From contig OY720345.1 in the NCBI GenBank assembly GCA_963082975.1, forward strand, positions 78,523,034-78,587,033: 64,000 bases of DNA. Reading direction: 5' to 3'. Shown here in pieces: positions 33,651 through 45,400 of the stretch. Each line of letters starts with the position of its first letter. The stretch's first letter is position 1. Below the pieces are notes generated by a model. The model had not been told where the DNA came from, made no database searches, and saw only the letters and a program-made list of their open reading frames with translations. The translations under genes were made by a program, and so were the position numbers. Source of the DNA: Labia minor (Eukaryota > Arthropoda > Insecta > Dermaptera > Spongiphoridae).

Positions 33651-33805
33651 ATTAGGGAAATTTTTTATTTAGGGATTTATTCTTTTAGAGATTTTTTCTT
33701 AGGGATTTTTACATGATTTCTCTTTCAAAATATCATGCCGTTACGGGCGGACGAAAAGCTTTCGAAATCTTAAAGTAGTTTTTTATAAATAACTCCTTTA
33801 TTATT

Positions 33806-34010
33806 AAGTTTAGGTAAAAATGAATATAATGAAACTTTTATTAAATTCGATTCCCTATAAATTTAATACGATAGTATGATAATTCTCATAAAAATCGGTA
33901 TTTATTGAGAAAATCAATAAAATGTGCTTTGACACCTCTTTAAACTACCCTTATGGTCCGATCTTGTCCAAAAACAATCCAATCCCCGCCCATCATTCTC
34001 AAAAAAATAA
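33806..34010 (-). repeat. Extension of the MULE-arm repeat, inverted copy at 56525-56740
   Basis: CCTCTTTAAACTACCCTTAT and TTGTCCAAAAACAATCCAAT are shared with the 56.5-kb copy, which is in opposite orientation. Confidence 0.65.
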
Positions 34011-34199
34011 GCGGGAGTGTCCTCCCCTAGACTTTCCCGCATATAAATAGGTATAAAGAGTTGTGAATGAATATTTAGAATGTAATAAAGTGCTACTTCC
34101 GGTTAACTGATATTTTAAATGTAAAAAAAAACAGATATGGATATAATATAAATATTTTTAATTTTATTTTATTTATAATATATAAGGGCTGGCTGTGAC

Positions 34200-34630
34200 A
34201 GGCAATACACTATTGCAAAAGAAAACAAATTACGAGCCTTTGAAATAAATATGATGAAATTTCGCTTGTGTTGCTCCTCAAGATGGTGGACATTAACAAA
34301 TCCATCTATTAATATCTATTCAATTTATTATTAAATTTATCAACTCATATAGGTAAATAATACTTATAAATGAAAAGTAGGCGTGTTCGATATGTATAGT
34401 TTATATTATCATTCATTTTTATTGATGAATAAAAAATTGTCAAAATCTTAAATACTAATTACAATTCATTTGATTTTTTTATTATTATAAGAGGTTTATT
34501 GAGTTTAAAATTATTTATTAAAATAAATTTAATAAATCAATTTTCAGTTAAATTATATTACATTTGAAAAAATATATTGTTTTAAGAAATTGAAAATAAT
34601 ATAAAAAAAGATGATGAGAGTGTAAATTTT
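34200..34630. other. AT-rich DNA, nothing recognised
   Basis: 3' flank of the ankyrin relic; no signal seen. Confidence 0.4.
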
Positions 34631-34638
34631 AAAATAAA

Positions 34639-35232
34639 TTATATTATACTTTCCAAATATTCCGTTATTTTTGGTCGATATTCTCTTTTCGCATGCATGG
34701 TTGGTGTTCCTAATCTTGGATTATCTATATCTAAAGAAGCTCCATATGATACTAATATTTTCACCATTTTTAAAAAATTTAATTCAATTGCTTTATGAAG
34801 AACTGGTACTTGTTTCCTATTGGTTGTATTGACATTTGCTCCTTTGCTGGCTAAAAATTCTGCTAAAGTTTTTTTATTATTTTGAACTCTGCATGATAAA
34901 ATGCTGTTTTCGAGTTATCTTCAGTTAAATCAATTTCTATTCCTTGTTCGTATAAATATTGAGCAATATTTAGAAAACCGTTTCGGGATGCAATCATCAA
35001 TAGTTTGATTTTTTTTATTACGAGAATTTATCTTTTCACTATCCACATAATCTACTGTAATGTCACTTGGTATTTCAGCATAATATCTTACAGCAGGCAG
35101 CATTCCTCTTTCACATGCCTGTACGATATTTTTAACATTATAATCATAAATATAAAATGTATTCTTTACTTTATCCCTTTTAATTCCTTCACCAAACTCC
35201 TCAATTATCTGTGATAGGTCGTCTGTTGCATC
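34639..35232 (-). pseudogene. Ankyrin-repeat gene, frameshifted paralogue
   Basis: One long exon (acceptor just right of 35232, stop at 34639-34641) encodes DATDDLSQIIEEFGEGIKR, then ankyrin repeats with words such as IVQACERGMLPAVRYY, LMIASRNGFLNIAQYLYEQG, LAEFLASKGANVN, VLHKAIELNFLKMVKILVSY and a C-terminal PKITEYLES. Layout and spacing match exon 3 of the gene at 38898-43740, also on the minus strand. Two shifts are needed to read it through, one near 35000 in an A run and one near 34890. Upstream exons were not found with confidence. Ankyrin repeats bind proteins; no partner can be inferred. Confidence 0.65.
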
Positions 35233-35864
35233 CTTTAAATAAAACAAAAAAATAATTAAAAAATTATATAAATATTATGTTAAAAAGTTATTAAAAAGAT
35301 TATAAAATATTAATATCAAAGAAAAAGATACATCTATTTTTTTATGGTCAATTTTAAACTGTTATTTAGCTCTTCTTCATTATTAGTTAACACAACTAAA
35401 TTATATGCCAACTTCATTCCATGTATATTAATTCAATCTATTGTCAAGCTTTCTCTAATGGTTCTTAATAGCTATCAGTTCTTGGTTCACCGAGCCGCCG
35501 ATCGGTCATTAAAAAAAATTGTTCCTTATTATCGGGTTTGGCTGATTTATATTTATTTTTATATATTATATATAATATATAAGTATTTATAAATTAAAAT
35601 ATTACAATAAAATAAAAACGTATTATAGGATTAGAATAATGGTTTCATCAATATGCACATAGAGGACGTCACTCTAAATATTTTTATATATTTTTGACCT
35701 GTCATAACAGCAAATAAATTAAAATAATATATTTTGACTTTTTTAATAAGGCAAATTTTTTTAAACCCTTAAAAATATTTACTCTAAATAAATTCAAAAT
35801 ATAAATTGTTTAACAAGTCTTATTGATAAATAATATATTATAGATTGTAAATCTTCAAAAAAAA
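35233..35864. other. AT-rich DNA with a family C repeat
   Basis: Family C text at about 35470-35560 (CACCGAGCCGCCGATCGGTC, TTATTATCGGGTTTGGCTG). Otherwise nothing. Confidence 0.4.
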
Positions 35865-35995
35865 TCCTCTGACTCTTCTACATCCTACGCAAGGACAGCC
35901 CCTATCAAGTCGGTTATGTTAATTAGGTCCCCTATGATCAGTAGAGCTGGTCAACCTTTACCTTGATTTTCTTGATCAGAGTCTATATTTTGGTA
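35865..35995 (-). repeat. SINE tail fragment
   Basis: CATCCTACGCAAGGACAGCC through CTTTACCTTGATTTTCTTGA matches the tail of the SINE at 40910-41198. The tRNA-like head is missing. Confidence 0.6.
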
Positions 35996-36123
35996 AGAGA
36001 AATATCGGGAAATATTTATAGGGAGAGGGTGAATGGGTTGGGATTTGTGATACAATTTTTTTTTTATATATATTCTCTATAAATTTCTATATATAATTTT
36101 TCTATTTAAAATATTCATAATAA

Positions 36124-36327
36124 TTATTGGTATGGTGACCCTCTATCTGTTAACCACCAGCATTTGCTGGACATTTTGATTCTATCTATTTTGTCTTTAT
36201 TTGGAAAAAAATTCCTATATTTTAACATTTTCATACATATATTTTTGCTTAAAGAGGGTTCAAAATTAATTGTTTTGTTATTTTTTACGGTTGATATGAT
36301 AAATTTATGGAATTCCATTATCATCTT
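36124..36327 (-). other. Short open frame of unknown status
   Basis: A 66-codon frame ends MSSKCWWLTDRGSPYQ. Similar wording (NCWRVKDNEK) is found in a minus-strand frame at 44963-45151. No splice context makes it a convincing exon. It could be an upstream exon or 5' region of the ankyrin paralogue, but this is speculative. Confidence 0.15.
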
Positions 36328-36421
36328 TGCTGTCTAGGTATATAAATGCTGGTGGAGGTATGAATCTTGTTTCTAAATTTTTTATAAAATATTGTTAATT
36401 CTAAAGATTGAACTATATATA

Positions 36422-36552
36422 CGAGGGTGGGATGAAAAGTTTCCGACCTGACCAAGAAAAACGATGTTTTTAAATTTTTTTTTTTTTTTTGCAATATTTT
36501 TCAACATAATCTCCATCAACACTGATACAATTCTCATAACGGTGTTCTAATT
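36422..36552 (-). mobile_element. mariner 3' end relic
   Basis: The terminus CGAGGGTGGGATGAAAAGTT resembles that at 61940 (CGAGTGTGGGGTGAAAACTT). The minus-strand frame EHRYENCISVDGDYVEKYC is the last part of a mariner transposase. The rest is lost. Confidence 0.65.
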
Positions 36553-36689
36553 AATTTAATTAATTAATTAAATAATTTAATTTAATTTAAGTCTCATCAA
36601 CATTTATAGACTTTATAAACGAACTAAAAGTTCGTTGAAAATTGTAAAAATTTTTAAAGTATATAATAATAAATTGTATAAATTTGTTA

Positions 36690-37115
36690 AAGGGTCGAGC
36701 GATAGCTCGGTGTCCCAGGTATTGAAATGAAAATCAATTTGTTTTAATTAATTTCAAACATTTTAGGAAACAAATTATTAATGGGTCATTTTTAGAAATC
36801 TCATTTAACAATTATAATAAATAATTAAAAAATTGTAAAATGTTTAAAGTATATAAAAATAAATTGTATAAATTGGTTAGTTCGGTGTCCCAGGTATATA
36901 GTTTATATCAACACGCCTACTTTTCTGTTTGTATGTTATTATTTGAATCGCGATTCGGTGAATCAGGTATTAATATTATCAGCCAAACCCGATAATAAAG
37001 AATCATTTTTTAGCCAAACCCGATAATAAAGAATCATTTTTTTATTATCGGGTTTGGCTTGGTGAACCATGTATTATTATTGAGGACCCCAGTCCCATTC
37101 ATTTTAATCAGATTG
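36690..37115. repeat. Cluster of family C repeats
   Basis: GAGCGATAGCTCGGTGTCCC at about 36696, a second GTGTCCCAGGTAT near 36888, and a local direct plus inverted repetition of AGCCAAACCCGATAATAAAG (36980-37065). Confidence 0.6.
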
Positions 37116-37189
37116 ATGCAATGATGCAACATTTAATAATTGTAATAAATAATTAAAGAATTGTATATCAATATTTTTTAAAGGGTCAG

Positions 37190-38890
37190 GGTATTCATAA
37201 CTGTTGTATGTTCTGCTGAAAATATAGTCTTAGGATCAAGTAATAAAAGGCATAGTTTATAAAGTTTTTATTATACCAAAAGAAAAAAATTATTAACAAA
37301 AAATAAAAATTAAACAATCACCCAGATATTGACAATTTTTACAGTGATTGACACCTAAAGTTCTTTTAAAGTCTTTGACAATGCATCACTAATGATCAAA
37401 AACTGTCCAGAATAGAAAGTTGTACACTTAAAAGTTGTCGTCTCTTACTTGTCTGTGAAACCAAGAAAAGTAAAGTAAATTTTCGGGTCCGGCTGGTACC
37501 ATCGAAGACACCGACATTCTTCTAATTCTGACCATTGTTTTCTAAGAATGACTGTTTTTTAGGAGTAGAAATTATATTTATTCATATGAGAATTTTCATT
37601 TTATAATGACAAACGTACAGAAATCAATTTACATCGGCCACTAGTTTATAACCCTTTTTCTTCCCCTACCTAGGGTCAACTATGAGAATAGCATATTATC
37701 TGTGTCGGTACATTTCCTACAAATTCTAAAATTCTGAAACAGTTTTTCTAAGAAATAAATAGAACTTAAGTTTTTCAGTTTTTGCATTCGAGTAAATGAC
37801 AATGAGAATAAATTACTTTTCTTCTCAAAATGAGGGACAAATAAAATATTAAGCATAATTAAAAGAATAACCTATACTACGTACAGATTTCAAACGAATC
37901 AAGAAAAAAATAAATACGATGCGAACTGATAAAAATCTAATGTTCTTTATGAATAATGATAACAAATGCTTATAAACTTATCAGTTTTAAGTTTCTTTTT
38001 TCTTAAAACCTTCATATATGTTTTTTATCTATCGGATTTGTGAAATTTAAAGACTTATTTATTTTTATTTGACCTCAGTTCAACTTTGACAGCATATCAT
38101 TAATAGTTCCAAGAACATTATACTATAATTTAATTGTCATTGACATCATGATCTACTTTTAAAAAAAATAATAGTAACTTGGATAGAAATAGATCTCAAT
38201 TTTATTTTCTATTTAATGAATTTTTAGTAGGAATAAAAAATTAATCCGTGCATCTAGTAGCCACGAAATTAGAATAAAATTAAATGTCTTCGAAGTATCC
38301 TCTTAAAGCTGATTTATCTAATTTTTAATTCTTTATTAAATAAATAATAATCAATATTAAATATATATTCACAAAATCCATTGACAAATTTATAAATAAT
38401 GGAAATTAATTTATTTTTGTAGTTTAGTTGTTTTTTTCAACAACCTTAAAAAATAAATACATATTATTATCTTGAAGAATTGGGCTAATATTGAGGATTT
38501 CTCTTATTATAAAAAGTTATTTTGCTACTAATCACTTCTTTTATGTTTAAAAATAAAGATAGATTATATTTTTAAAATTTAATTAATTCTAATATAAAAA
38601 CACTTAATTACCTTTTTTTATTCTTTATAGGGACGAGGATAGAAATCACTTTTTTGTATACATCATTTAAGGATTTTTATTTAAAATTTATTGAGAATAA
38701 AGAAAGCAAACATTAAAGTATTTTTAATTAATTTTATAGGTTTAAAGACGTTTATAAATGTTTAGTAAAAATAAAATTATTAAATCAATTTTGTTAAATT
38801 ATAATATAGCTGAGAAGATATAAATAATCAAAAATGAAATTATATAAATTAAGTAAAAAATGTAAATAAAATGATTTTAGTGTACATATG
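37190..38890. other. Gene-free AT-rich DNA
   Basis: No coding or transposon signal seen beyond a weak family C-like word at about 37480 (GGGTCCGGCTGGTACC). It lies directly 3' of the ankyrin gene. Confidence 0.4.
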
Positions 38891-38897
38891 AAAAAAA

Positions 38898-41201
38898 TTA
38901 AGTATAAAATTTAAAATATTTCTCTATTTGGGGACGAGACAAATGTGAAGCATATTCAACTGGTGTTTGATTGGCATTATTTTTTGAAAATAGAGAACCG
39001 CCGTAATTTCTCAATTTTTTAACCAAATCGAAATCATCAAGTTCAACTGCTTTATGAAGAGGTGTTTCTTTATTAGACGTACTTAAATTCACATCCGCAC
39101 CGTTTATTAATAAATAATTTAAAATATCGAATCTTCTCATCTCTAGTGCATGAAATAATGCACTTTTCTTTTTATTATCAGAATCATTAATGCGTATATT
39201 TCGATTGACTAAATATTCTATAATGTTTAAATGGCCTTTAAGGACTGCAATGATTAATAGCGTTTGATTGTCTTTATTATGAGCATTTATATTTAAGTGA
39301 TTTTCATTAATATAATACTTAATAACAGATAGTGATCCTTCATTACAAGCTTTTACCAAAAATTCATTAACAAACTCGGAAATTTGATATTCACTTGGTC
39401 TAATCATCATGGTATTGAATTGGTTTGATATCTAAAAAAACAAAAAAACATAACATTCAAAAATTAATAATAAATAATAATATTTAGTATCTAATAACTT
39501 AAGGTTTTTAATATTCTCTAATATAATTATATATTAATAATTAATTTTATTTATAAGCAGTTAATCTATATAACAAAATTAATTTATTTTAATAACTATA
39601 AGACATTTGAAAAAATATCAAATATTCTTAGTTAAATATGATTGTTAGGAATTGGGAATTGATTTTATGAATTTTTTCTATAATTATAATATCAAAAAAA
39701 ATTTTAAAAATTTACCTTTTTTAATGAATCTTGCAAAGATTTTATTTTTTCTGAAAACTAAAAAAAAGTATAAATTAAAATATCATAAAAATAGTTTATA
39801 TGAAAAGTTTTTCGAAAGGGTATACAATTATATTGTCAAAAAGAAAGTTAAATGTATATTTTTCTAGTAGGATTTCTCTATAATATTATAATATATTAAA
39901 TAATTTCGAATTTGAAAAAAAAATCAATAAAAAAAATCTGGATTTTATTTTTTCTGAAATTTTTAACTCTTCCCTCCCAACCCAAAAAATATTTTCTAAA
40001 TTTGCCTCTAATTTAAACCCTTATGGACTAAGAATACTAAATAATGTGCGAGTTTAATTGAATGTATCTTAATTATCTTAATTATTACTATTGCCAAGCC
40101 CCTATTCTTTCTTAATAGCTCCAGCTATAAGCCATTTATAAAAATGTTAAACAAAATATCATTTTAATATAAATAGATTATTATATATTATTATATATAT
40201 TAACATTTTATCTCTTAATTTTCCAGCTTTTTTTGAAAAGTATTTTTTAATTTACAAACTTAATTGCTGAAAAACTAACGAATGTTAAAAATAATCTTAT
40301 CTTGATTATTTTCAAAAAGTGAATATATTATTATTAAGTTATAATTAAATGTAAAGATATAAAATTAGGAACAAATGTAGAAATCTTTTATTTAATTATA
40401 TAATGATTCTTGAGAAAAATACAATATTAATATAATATAATATGGATAAGTAAAATATAAAATGTGAAGATATAGAATGAATCTAATAATAGATATCTTT
40501 AAAATACAAGATTAAAAAGTGTGAAGAAATTTTGGAAATAAATTGGTCTTTCTCTTTGTGATCTAAAAAATAATTAAATAATTTATTTTAATACAAACCT
40601 CTCGAAATTGTCCTTTAAATTTTTCTGTTTGATAATCGATAATTCCAGATATATTTTTGATTTTCTATATAAAAAAAAATATTTAATTACTTTAATTATA
40701 CAAAACTTGCAAATGAAAAATATCTTTATATTTAAACGAAAATAAAAAATATACATTTTTAATTTCAGAGTCAATTTGAAAAGTATTATTTTAAATTTAG
40801 TTCAGTTTGATGTTTTTATTATGCGGTTTTTGACGGATCTTCATGTTTATTCTTATTCCAAAAAGTGATTTTACTGTTGGTGTGTGTTTGTCTATATATA
40901 TAAAAAAAACCTCTGACTTTTTGTACGTCCTACGCAAGGACAACGCCTATCAAGTCGGTTATATCAATGAGGTGTCCTATGATCAGTAGAACGAGTCCTA
41001 TCAACCTTTACCTTGATTTTCTTGATCGGAGGCGCTACTTTTTATCAAATAGCTATTCCCCAATGTTGATCCCGGAGGCTGGGTTGACTCCGTCCCATAG
41101 ACCCCAGCTAGAGATATTGCCTTGCCAGGCCCGGGACTTGAACCCGGGACCATGTGAATGTGAGACAGCGGGGCTAGCCGCTCACCCAATGGCGTCTTGT
41201 A

Positions 41202-41251
<50 letters not shown>

Positions 41252-43740
41252 AAATATTTCATATTTTGTGGAGTTTATGGGGAACTTGTGTCTGTGAGGT
41301 TGGTAGTGTTTGGTTGTTAAAAGATGATTGTTTGCCAAATAATTAATTTTAAAGATGGAATAGTTGGTAAATATTAATAAATATAATATCTGGTTTTGAT
41401 AGTCAAAATAAATGAAGTGTTGACTTTAAAAACCAGTTGTTTTTTAAGGTAACTGGGTTATATAATTTGTATATATGTTTTTATTAAATTGTTTTTTTAA
41501 GGAATCCATTGGTCAAGTCATTTAACCTCAACTAATTACCAACTTATATGTATATATTCTAGCTGCTCCGAGCGCCTTCGGCGCTCTCCACGCCTAGACG
41601 GGGGATCCGCCTCCTGTACCCCCCCCCCCGAGTGTCCCTATTCTGAGCTATAACCATCTAACTCCTACCCTGTCCCATCTCTCTCACGTTCCTTCCTACA
41701 TTGTCCACCCTGTTCACAATTGGTCTTCCAAACGGACGTTTTCCAATCGAACTCTCCACCAATATATTTTTCCTCTCCCATTCTAGCCATGTGCCCTTTA
41801 TGACCTATATCTAGAGATGCATAGAGGTCATGCAATTCCTTGTTATGCTGTCTCCGCCATTCCCCGGTGTCCTCATCTTTCTTTGGCCAATAAATGCGGG
41901 GAAGAATCCTATTCTCAAATACTCTGAATCTACTCTCATCTCCCAGGGTTATAGACCATGCCTCCCACCCATATAATACAACAGAAAAAATAATTGTTTT
42001 ATATATTTTAATTTTGATCCCCTTTGATAATAATTTACCGATTGCAACCTCGATTTAAATTCTTTGTAAATATTATTCCCTCTGTTACTAATTATTTTTC
42101 TTATGACTATTAATTTCAAACCCCTCAAAGTTTAAAAGGCCAATAAGATCAATTGAGATATTGTAAATATAAATATATAAATATATAAAAAAAATTTTAT
42201 CTGCACATTGCTCAGAATTTAAATTTTTTTGTGTATATTCGCGTTTCATGTCCTCTAGAATCCAAAAGTGACTTTAGAATTTTTCATTTCTGTTCATAGA
42301 CAATAAATTTTAATAATATCTATCAATAACCGCAGAAATTAATTTTTAAAAATTTGATATAAACATGTTGTCATTTAGCAGCGCAAAGAATACAATAAAA
42401 AAGATGTTTTTAATAATTATATTTTTATTTTTCTAATATTTACAATATTTCAATTAATAATATAGTTTTTTATATATGTTTATTTATGCACAAAAAATTA
42501 ATTGACATAATTATTAATTTAATAAAAAAAAAATTTAATTTAATAAAATTAATTTAATAAAATAAAATAATTTAATAAAATATTAAAATAATAAAAATTA
42601 ATAAATTTGTAAAAAAAAATATATAATACTTAAAAAAATGTGCATTTGCGAGTTTCGAACTGAGGGTGCAAAGTCATAAGATGACGCCATAGCTGACTAA
42701 ATCAGAAACCATTCTTGTTTGCAAGTTTCCTATTAGGACTTATATATATGTCAAATTATCGCCAGCAGTGCCTCTATGATGTAGCATTGTAACTAAACTA
42801 TTTTTAATTAAATTCCACCCCCTGGACACACCTTACCAATTAGCGGTTTAATAAAAGAAGTCTGACATGCCCACAAAATTTCATAAGAATCGGTCCAGCC
42901 GTTTCGGAGGAGTATCATTTCAAAGTTTTGTGACACGAGAATTTTATATATAAGATATATATGTCGCAGAAATCTTATGAACAAAATTCAGAATTTTATT
43001 CCCTTTCCACCCACCCACACACACACTACGTTCCTATTCCGATCGACCTTACGAACTCACTTTTTTTTTAATCGTTCATACAATTTTTCTTTTTCAATTA
43101 TTTTTATACCATAATTGCATTCTTTTTATTATTGAATTTCAAAGTCATTATTAGATAATAATTTTTTACATTTAAATCAATTTAAAAAAAAAAAATTTAA
43201 AACTTAAATAATATTAATATATTTTTGTTCAATATACTTTTTTAAAAAATTTACATTTAACTGCTTAAAACACTTTTTAAGAATATATAGAAAGATGATA
43301 GTAAATAGAAACAAATATTTTTAAACTACTCTAAATATCGATTGAAAATTCATATGGGGCTATCACATACATTCAAATGTTTTTTTATTATCACATATGA
43401 TTGAGAGTATTTAGTTTCAAAGTGAATTTCGAAAAAATATTACTATTATGTTCAAATTAAATTATAATGTATAATATTCGGAACATAATTGTATAAATCT
43501 CATATTTAAAAATATAATGATTCTTGATAAAAGTAGGATATAATTAGAATATTATTTATAAGTTAAGTTTAGATATATAAAGCAATTTATTATTCATAAA
43601 TTTAGAAATATATATTCTATAAATATTTTATAATATATAAATTAGAAAATAAAATAGAAGATGAATTAGATCTTAAATATAATTAAATAAGATATCTTAA
43701 TACTTACCTCTTCGATTTCAATTGTTGAAATTTCAGCCAT
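38898..43740 (-). CDS. Ankyrin-repeat protein, three exons, about 210 aa
   Basis: Exon 1 43740-43708 (MAEISTIEIEE, donor GTAAGT), exon 2 40664-40599 (22 codons, KIKNISGIIDY..., donor GTTTGT), exon 3 39431-38898. All three are in phase 0 and have AG acceptors, and the whole reads open. Exon 3 holds about four ankyrin repeats: ACNEGSLSVIKYYINE, QTLLIIAVLKGHLNIIEYLV, SALFHALEMRRFDILNYLL (then NGADVN), and TPLHKAVELDDFDLVKKLR. There is no signal peptide or membrane segment. The large introns carry a SINE, LINE pieces and Helitron-like DNA. The ATG was chosen because it opens a short coding exon with a strong donor. The protein probably acts as a cytoplasmic binding module; no specific role is claimed. 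A broken paralogue lies at 34639-35232. Confidence 0.62.
39432..40598. other. Intron 2 of the ankyrin gene
   Basis: AT-rich DNA without recognisable repeats. A 71-codon Lys/Asn/Phe-rich open frame at 39652-39867 looks like chance in AT-rich DNA. Confidence 0.45.
40910..41198 (-). mobile_element. tRNA-derived SINE
   Basis: On the minus strand the head (41195 leftward) reads CGCCATTGGGTGAGCGGCTA ... GGTCCCGGGTTCAAGTCC. It contains a clear polymerase III B box (GGTTCAAGTCC) and a plausible A box (TGGGTGAGCGG). The CCGGG/CCCGG stem is a T-arm. The body ends at about 40910 with CAAAAAGTCAGAGG. A partial copy lies at 35865-35995. I cannot name the parent tRNA. Confidence 0.65.
41199..41249. repeat. 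(AT)n microsatellite, about 50 bp
   Basis: Uninterrupted TA run next to the SINE head. Confidence 0.9.
41560..42060 (-). mobile_element. LINE fragment, RT 3' region
   Basis: Minus-strand text corresponds to YGWEAWSITLGDESRFRVFE, then WPKKDEDTGEWRRQHN and LHDLYASLDIGHKGHMARM, the region just after the RT core in a LINE family seen repeatedly in this genome. A GC-rich head-like piece (GCTCCGAGCGCCTTCGGCGC) lies at 41570-41590. Frames are broken. Other pieces are at 29.5, 49.3 and 51.7 kb. Confidence 0.65.
42061..42640. other. AT-rich DNA, nothing recognised
   Basis: Long runs of AATTTAATAAAA-type text near 42520-42600. Part of ankyrin intron 1. Confidence 0.4.
42770..42955 (-). repeat. Helitron-like 5' terminal repeat, copy at 54464-54635
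   Basis: On the minus strand it starts TCTTATATATAAAATTCTCG, then TGTCACAAAACTTTGAAATG and CGAAACGGCTGGACCGATTC. The 54.46-kb copy reads the same in plus orientation. This is the usual look of a Helitron left end; the right end was not found. Confidence 0.55.
42960..43700. other. AT-rich DNA, nothing recognised
   Basis: Remaining part of ankyrin intron 1; no repeats recognised. Confidence 0.4.
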
Positions 43741-44119
43741 TGTAAGTCTTTGAAAAATTAGCTTTAGTCAATTTAATAAATTAAAATAACCTTTAATGAT
43801 TTAATATTATTCTTAAACGAAAGACTGATTAAATGAATAAAAATAATTCATATATATATTACCATTAAAGTAAAGAGATTTAAAAACGTATTATATTAAT
43901 TATAGGATTAATTTAATTGATTCATAATTATTAGCATAGAGGGGGTCAGTTTTTCTATTCTTAACATCATAAAAACAATTAATTTAAAATATTTAAAAAA
44001 TATTTTTTTTAATTACGATAATTGAATATAATATTAATAAATTAAAACAAATTTCATTCATTTATTTTTATAGTACCTGGAACACCGAGTTATCGCTCGA
44101 CTCTTTAACAAATTTATAT

Positions 44120-45400
44120 AATTTATTATTATAAACTTTAAAAATTTTACAATTTTTTAATTATTTATTATAATTGTTAAATGAGTTTTCTAAAAATGAA
44201 CCATCAAAAATTTGTTTCCTAAAATAGTACAAATTAATTAAAATAACTTGATTTTAATTTCAAGATGAAAAATATATTCAAATTAACTTGATATATAATA
44301 TTTGATCCTATATTATATATATATATGTTGTTATAATTAGATGGCTTCAGTTTTATATTTTTCAAAGTAACAATAGCTCATAGACTGATTCAACCAAGGA
44401 TTAATACTGATTTACTGATTGTATAAAAACTTTTGAATATTATTTAGTAGTTTAAAATTAGAGAAATTATCGTATAAAAGAAGGCGTAACTGACTTCCGC
44501 CTTCTTCATCTAGCTTGAGCTTTTTGATGCTTTAATCACTTCTCGTTTGGTTTCTGTTCCTTTCGGACGTCTTCGCGTCAAAACCTCGCTTATTCGTATT
44601 TTTCGTCGGAAGCCATCTTTTCACTTCGTTCTTTGTCTCGTTTATAATTCATCTCGTGTTGGCTTCATATTTCTTCGATTTTGTATTTAAATTCCATCGA
44701 TTTAAATCTTTCTCAATTATCCAATTCGTAGCAAATAGTACCTTTGGATAAATATCCTGTAATTTCTAATTCGTATCAAATCGAACGATTAGATCATAAC
44801 TTATCATTTTCTCGTTTTTATCTCGTATTATATTTATATCTCGACCTGTGTTCAATTATCGAAACTACCTCAGATTAAAGGTATTTGTAAATATATATTT
44901 TCTTATTATATTTCGAATTATTAATTTTTCAAATATTCTTGTATATAATAATCTTATTTTCGTTAAATATAATTGTATATAAAACCTAATTTGTTGTCTT
45001 TTGATTTATTATAGATATTAATATATATAATTTTTTCGTTGTCTTTTACCCGCCAGCAATTCAGGGGAGAATTGGCGAACTCCTGCAAATCTTTGTAATT
45101 ATTTGTTATAGATATCTTATTTCTACAAGGGATGCTAAGAAATTTCCACATGGACCATTTTTGAAATAAATATCCCCATCTACCCCATATTTCAGAAACC
45201 CGGAAATTCTCTTAAAACAGGAAAATTCCTATACACTGATAATAATATAAATTCTGAAATTATATTGACACCTGTACTTGTTTATATTTTAATTAAGAAA
45301 GGAGGTTATATTTTTTTCTTTTTATTTATAATAATCAAATATCATTTATAATTTAATCTAAAAAACATTTTAATTAATATAATATAATATTTTTAATATT
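44120..45400. other. Unassigned region with promoter- or LTR-like block
   Basis: 44475-44620 has a TATA-like TATAAAAGAAGG followed by a T/C-rich, less AT-skewed stretch (GACTTCCGCCTTCTTCATC ... TCCTTTCGGACGTCTTCGCG). It could be a core promoter facing right or a decayed solo LTR. No partner copy occurs in the window. The downstream short minus-strand frame at 44963-45151 is of doubtful status. Confidence 0.3.

Larger units (their letters stand above)
31129..33805 (+). mobile_element. MULE-like element between inverted arms, LINE inserted in left arm
   Basis: Left arm 31129-31218 plus 31921-32075, right arm 33650-33805, inverted relative to each other. Shared words are CGAAAGCTTTTCGTCCGCCC, GAAAGAGAAATCATGTAAAA and TAAAAGAATAAATCCCTAAA. 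A Mutator-like transposase relic lies between the arms. A jockey fragment interrupts the left arm with GTAG on both sides. A family A repeat (33048-33650) is inserted before the right arm. The arm sequence also occurs at 56530-56820 and continues past the right arm to about 34010, so these may be repeat copies rather than true element ends. Confidence 0.5.

Noticed and set aside
39652-39867. 71-codon Lys/Asn/Phe-rich frame
   Set aside because: Low-complexity AT-driven composition inside an intron; no homology recognised.
41110-41195. A functional tRNA gene
   Set aside because: The T-arm is good, but the D-arm and anticodon arm do not fold properly and a SINE body follows with a second genomic copy.
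40967-41320. A 117-codon frame through the SINE and (AT)n repeat
   Set aside because: It is the SINE read in an arbitrary frame followed by Ile-Tyr repeats.
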